NCBI GenBank assembly: GCA_002683155.1 | Contig: NYST01000069.1 | Span: 1 to 13,228, forward strand | Direction: 5' to 3' | Length of the DNA stretch: 13,228 nucleotides | Source of the DNA: Methanobacteriota archaeon | GTDB lineage: Archaea; Thermoplasmatota; Poseidoniia; Poseidoniales; Thalassarchaeaceae | Part shown: piece after piece, positions 12,222-13,228 of the stretch | Numbering within the stretch: the first letter of the stretch is position 1 | Layout of the letters: the number at the start of each line of letters is the position of its first letter | Notes under the pieces: generated by a model | What the model saw: the letters and a program-made list of their open reading frames with translations, nothing else | The model's database searches: none | What the model was told of the DNA's origin: nothing | Made by a program: the position numbers and the translations under genes

Positions 12222-13228
12222 TCAATTGCCTGATAGAGCCCTATCCAGCTTGGAGAGAGTGTCGTCGACGTCTTCTTCGTTTAGCACCATGGGGGGCTTG
12301 ATCTTGATGACGTTGTGAAGCGGGCCGTCAGTGCTCATTAGGACACCCATACCCCTCATTGAGTCTACGATTTCTGTTGCCTCTTCGGATGCGGGATCCA
12401 GCGTCTTCCTATCTCTGACCATCTCGAACCCGAGGAATAGCCCCCTGCCTCTGACGTCTCCGATTATCTCATGCGAGTCCTTGAGCGAGAGTAGTCCTTC
12501 TGTGAATCTAAGTCCTAGCTCACTTGCCCTTTCCATCAGCCCGTCCCTCTCGATTACGTCCATGACTGCCATGCCAATTGCACATGATACCGGGTTCCCT
12601 CCGAAAGTGCTGAAGAACTCCATCCCTCCGAAAGAAGATGCTATCTCTGGCGTGGTGAATACGGCTGCCATCGGATGCCCATTACCGATCGGCTTGCCCA
12701 TGACCACGATATCTGGGACGACTCCGCTCTCCTGGAAGGCCCACATATGCGAGCCGACCCTTCCGAATCCGACTTGCACCTCGTCGGCTATCAGCAGGCC
12801 CCCCTGGCCCCTGACTGCGGCCTTGGCTTCCTCCAGATAGCCATCTGGGAGTAGCACCTGTCCTGCGCAGGATAGCATCGACTCGATCAAAAGGCCTGCT
12901 ACAGGACCCGCTTCTGACATGCCAGACCTGACTTCGTCGTTGAATCGCGAATCTGGTCTGCGATAGGAGTCCGGGATCGGGAGGACATGCACCCATGGCT
13001 CTGGCTCGCCCTTCCCCCCGGGGCCTCTGAACTTGTAGGGGCTCAGGTCGATCAGCATCCCGGTGTGCCCGTGGTATGCCCCCTCGATAACGGCCATGTC
13101 GTTGTTGCCGGTATACGACCTCGCGAGACGAACTGCCAACTCGTTTGCCTCTGAGCCAGAGTTTACCATGAAGCCGATGCTGAGAGCGTCGGGGAGCGTG
13201 CTAGCAAGCCTCGAGAGGTACTCCGTCA
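12222..13228 (-). CDS. Class III PLP-dependent aminotransferase or phospho-lyase (5' end outside window)
   Basis: The reading frame stays open to the right edge, so the gene is cut; 334 residues are visible of about 430-450 usual for the family. Numbering from Met at 13169, visible motifs are NSGSEANELA (3-12), EGAYHGHT (29-36) with the cofactor-stacking region, IADEVQVGFGR (127-137) with the PLP-binding Asp129, VVMGKPIGNGHP (155-166) with Lys159 forming the Schiff base, and FFSTFGGNP after it. Upstream of that Met the frame continues as YLSRLASTLPDALSIGF, a normal part of the fold, so Met 13169 is not the start. KPIGNGHP and the overall pattern resemble the AGXT2-like group, which includes alanine-glyoxylate aminotransferase 2 and ethanolamine-phosphate phospho-lyase. 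Which substrate applies cannot be decided here. Some relatives are fused to an N-terminal kinase domain, which would be outside the window. Confidence 0.93.
   Translation of the reverse strand, partial: TEYLSRLASTLPDALSIGFMVNSGSEANELAVRLARSYTGNNDMAVIEGAYHGHTGMLIDLSPYKFRGPGGKGEPEPWVHVLPIPDSYRRPDSRFNDEVRSGMSEAGPVAGLLIESMLSCAGQVLLPDGYLEEAKAAVRGQGGLLIADEVQVGFGRVGSHMWAFQESGVVPDIVVMGKPIGNGHPMAAVFTTPEIASSFGGMEFFSTFGGNPVSCAIGMAVMDVIERDGLMERASELGLRFTEGLLSLKDSHEIIGDVRGRGLFLGFEMVRDRKTLDPASEEATEIVDSMRGMGVLMSTDGPLHNVIKIKPPMVLNEEDVDDTLSKLDRALSGN

Noticed and set aside
12331..12840. Open frame of 169 codons on the plus strand
   Set aside because: Antisense to the conserved aminotransferase core; Ser/Pro/Ile-rich low-information composition.

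Overview
The window is archaeal. It carries diphthine synthase (DphB), found only in archaea and eukaryotes, a Trm5-type tRNA m1G37 methyltransferase of archaeal architecture, and a tRNA-Asp with an encoded CCA. Genes are packed tightly with GGAGG/GGTG-type ribosome binding sites, and arginine codons are mostly AGG. Together with a carotenoid desaturase, cysteine-rich secreted proteins ending in C-x3-G-x-W-type motifs and membrane-anchored winged-helix regulators, this fits a planktonic, moderate-GC euryarchaeon of the Marine Group II/III (Poseidoniia) kind. That placement is an inference from gene content; no marker gene in the window settles it.

Layout. Positions 3-78 hold tRNA-Asp(GTC), followed by a short hairpin and T tract. 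Trm5 (228-1409) is on the minus strand and is divergent from a long plus-strand block. The 52-base divergent spacer contains an imperfect dyad. The plus block (1462-8737) has eight genes: a small methyltransferase-fold protein with a TTG start; dphB; an unrecognised 569-residue soluble protein; a Vsr-type mismatch endonuclease; an ABC1/UbiB-family atypical kinase; a CrtI-type phytoene desaturase; an ABA4-like (DUF4281) membrane protein; and a DoxX-like membrane protein. The last four lie within a few bases of one another and read as an isoprenoid/carotenoid membrane-redox module.

The rest (8744 to the end) is on the minus strand and converges with the plus block across only 6 bases. In transcription order from the right edge it holds: a class III PLP aminotransferase cut off by the window end; a DUF805 membrane protein; a secreted or membrane-anchored cysteine-rich acidic protein; and a tightly coupled three-gene operon of a two-TM protein with a C-terminal winged helix, a four-TM protein, and a PPP-type metallophosphatase.

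The observations most worth following up are the UbiB-CrtI-ABA4-DoxX cluster and the KxGQ to KLTQ change in its UbiB-family protein; the Vsr nuclease with no cytosine methyltransferase beside it; the cysteine-rich protein, whose 14 cysteines include four CX5C pairs; the membrane-bound winged helix / phosphatase operon; and the 569-residue orphan. No CRISPR array, insertion sequence or other mobile element was seen.
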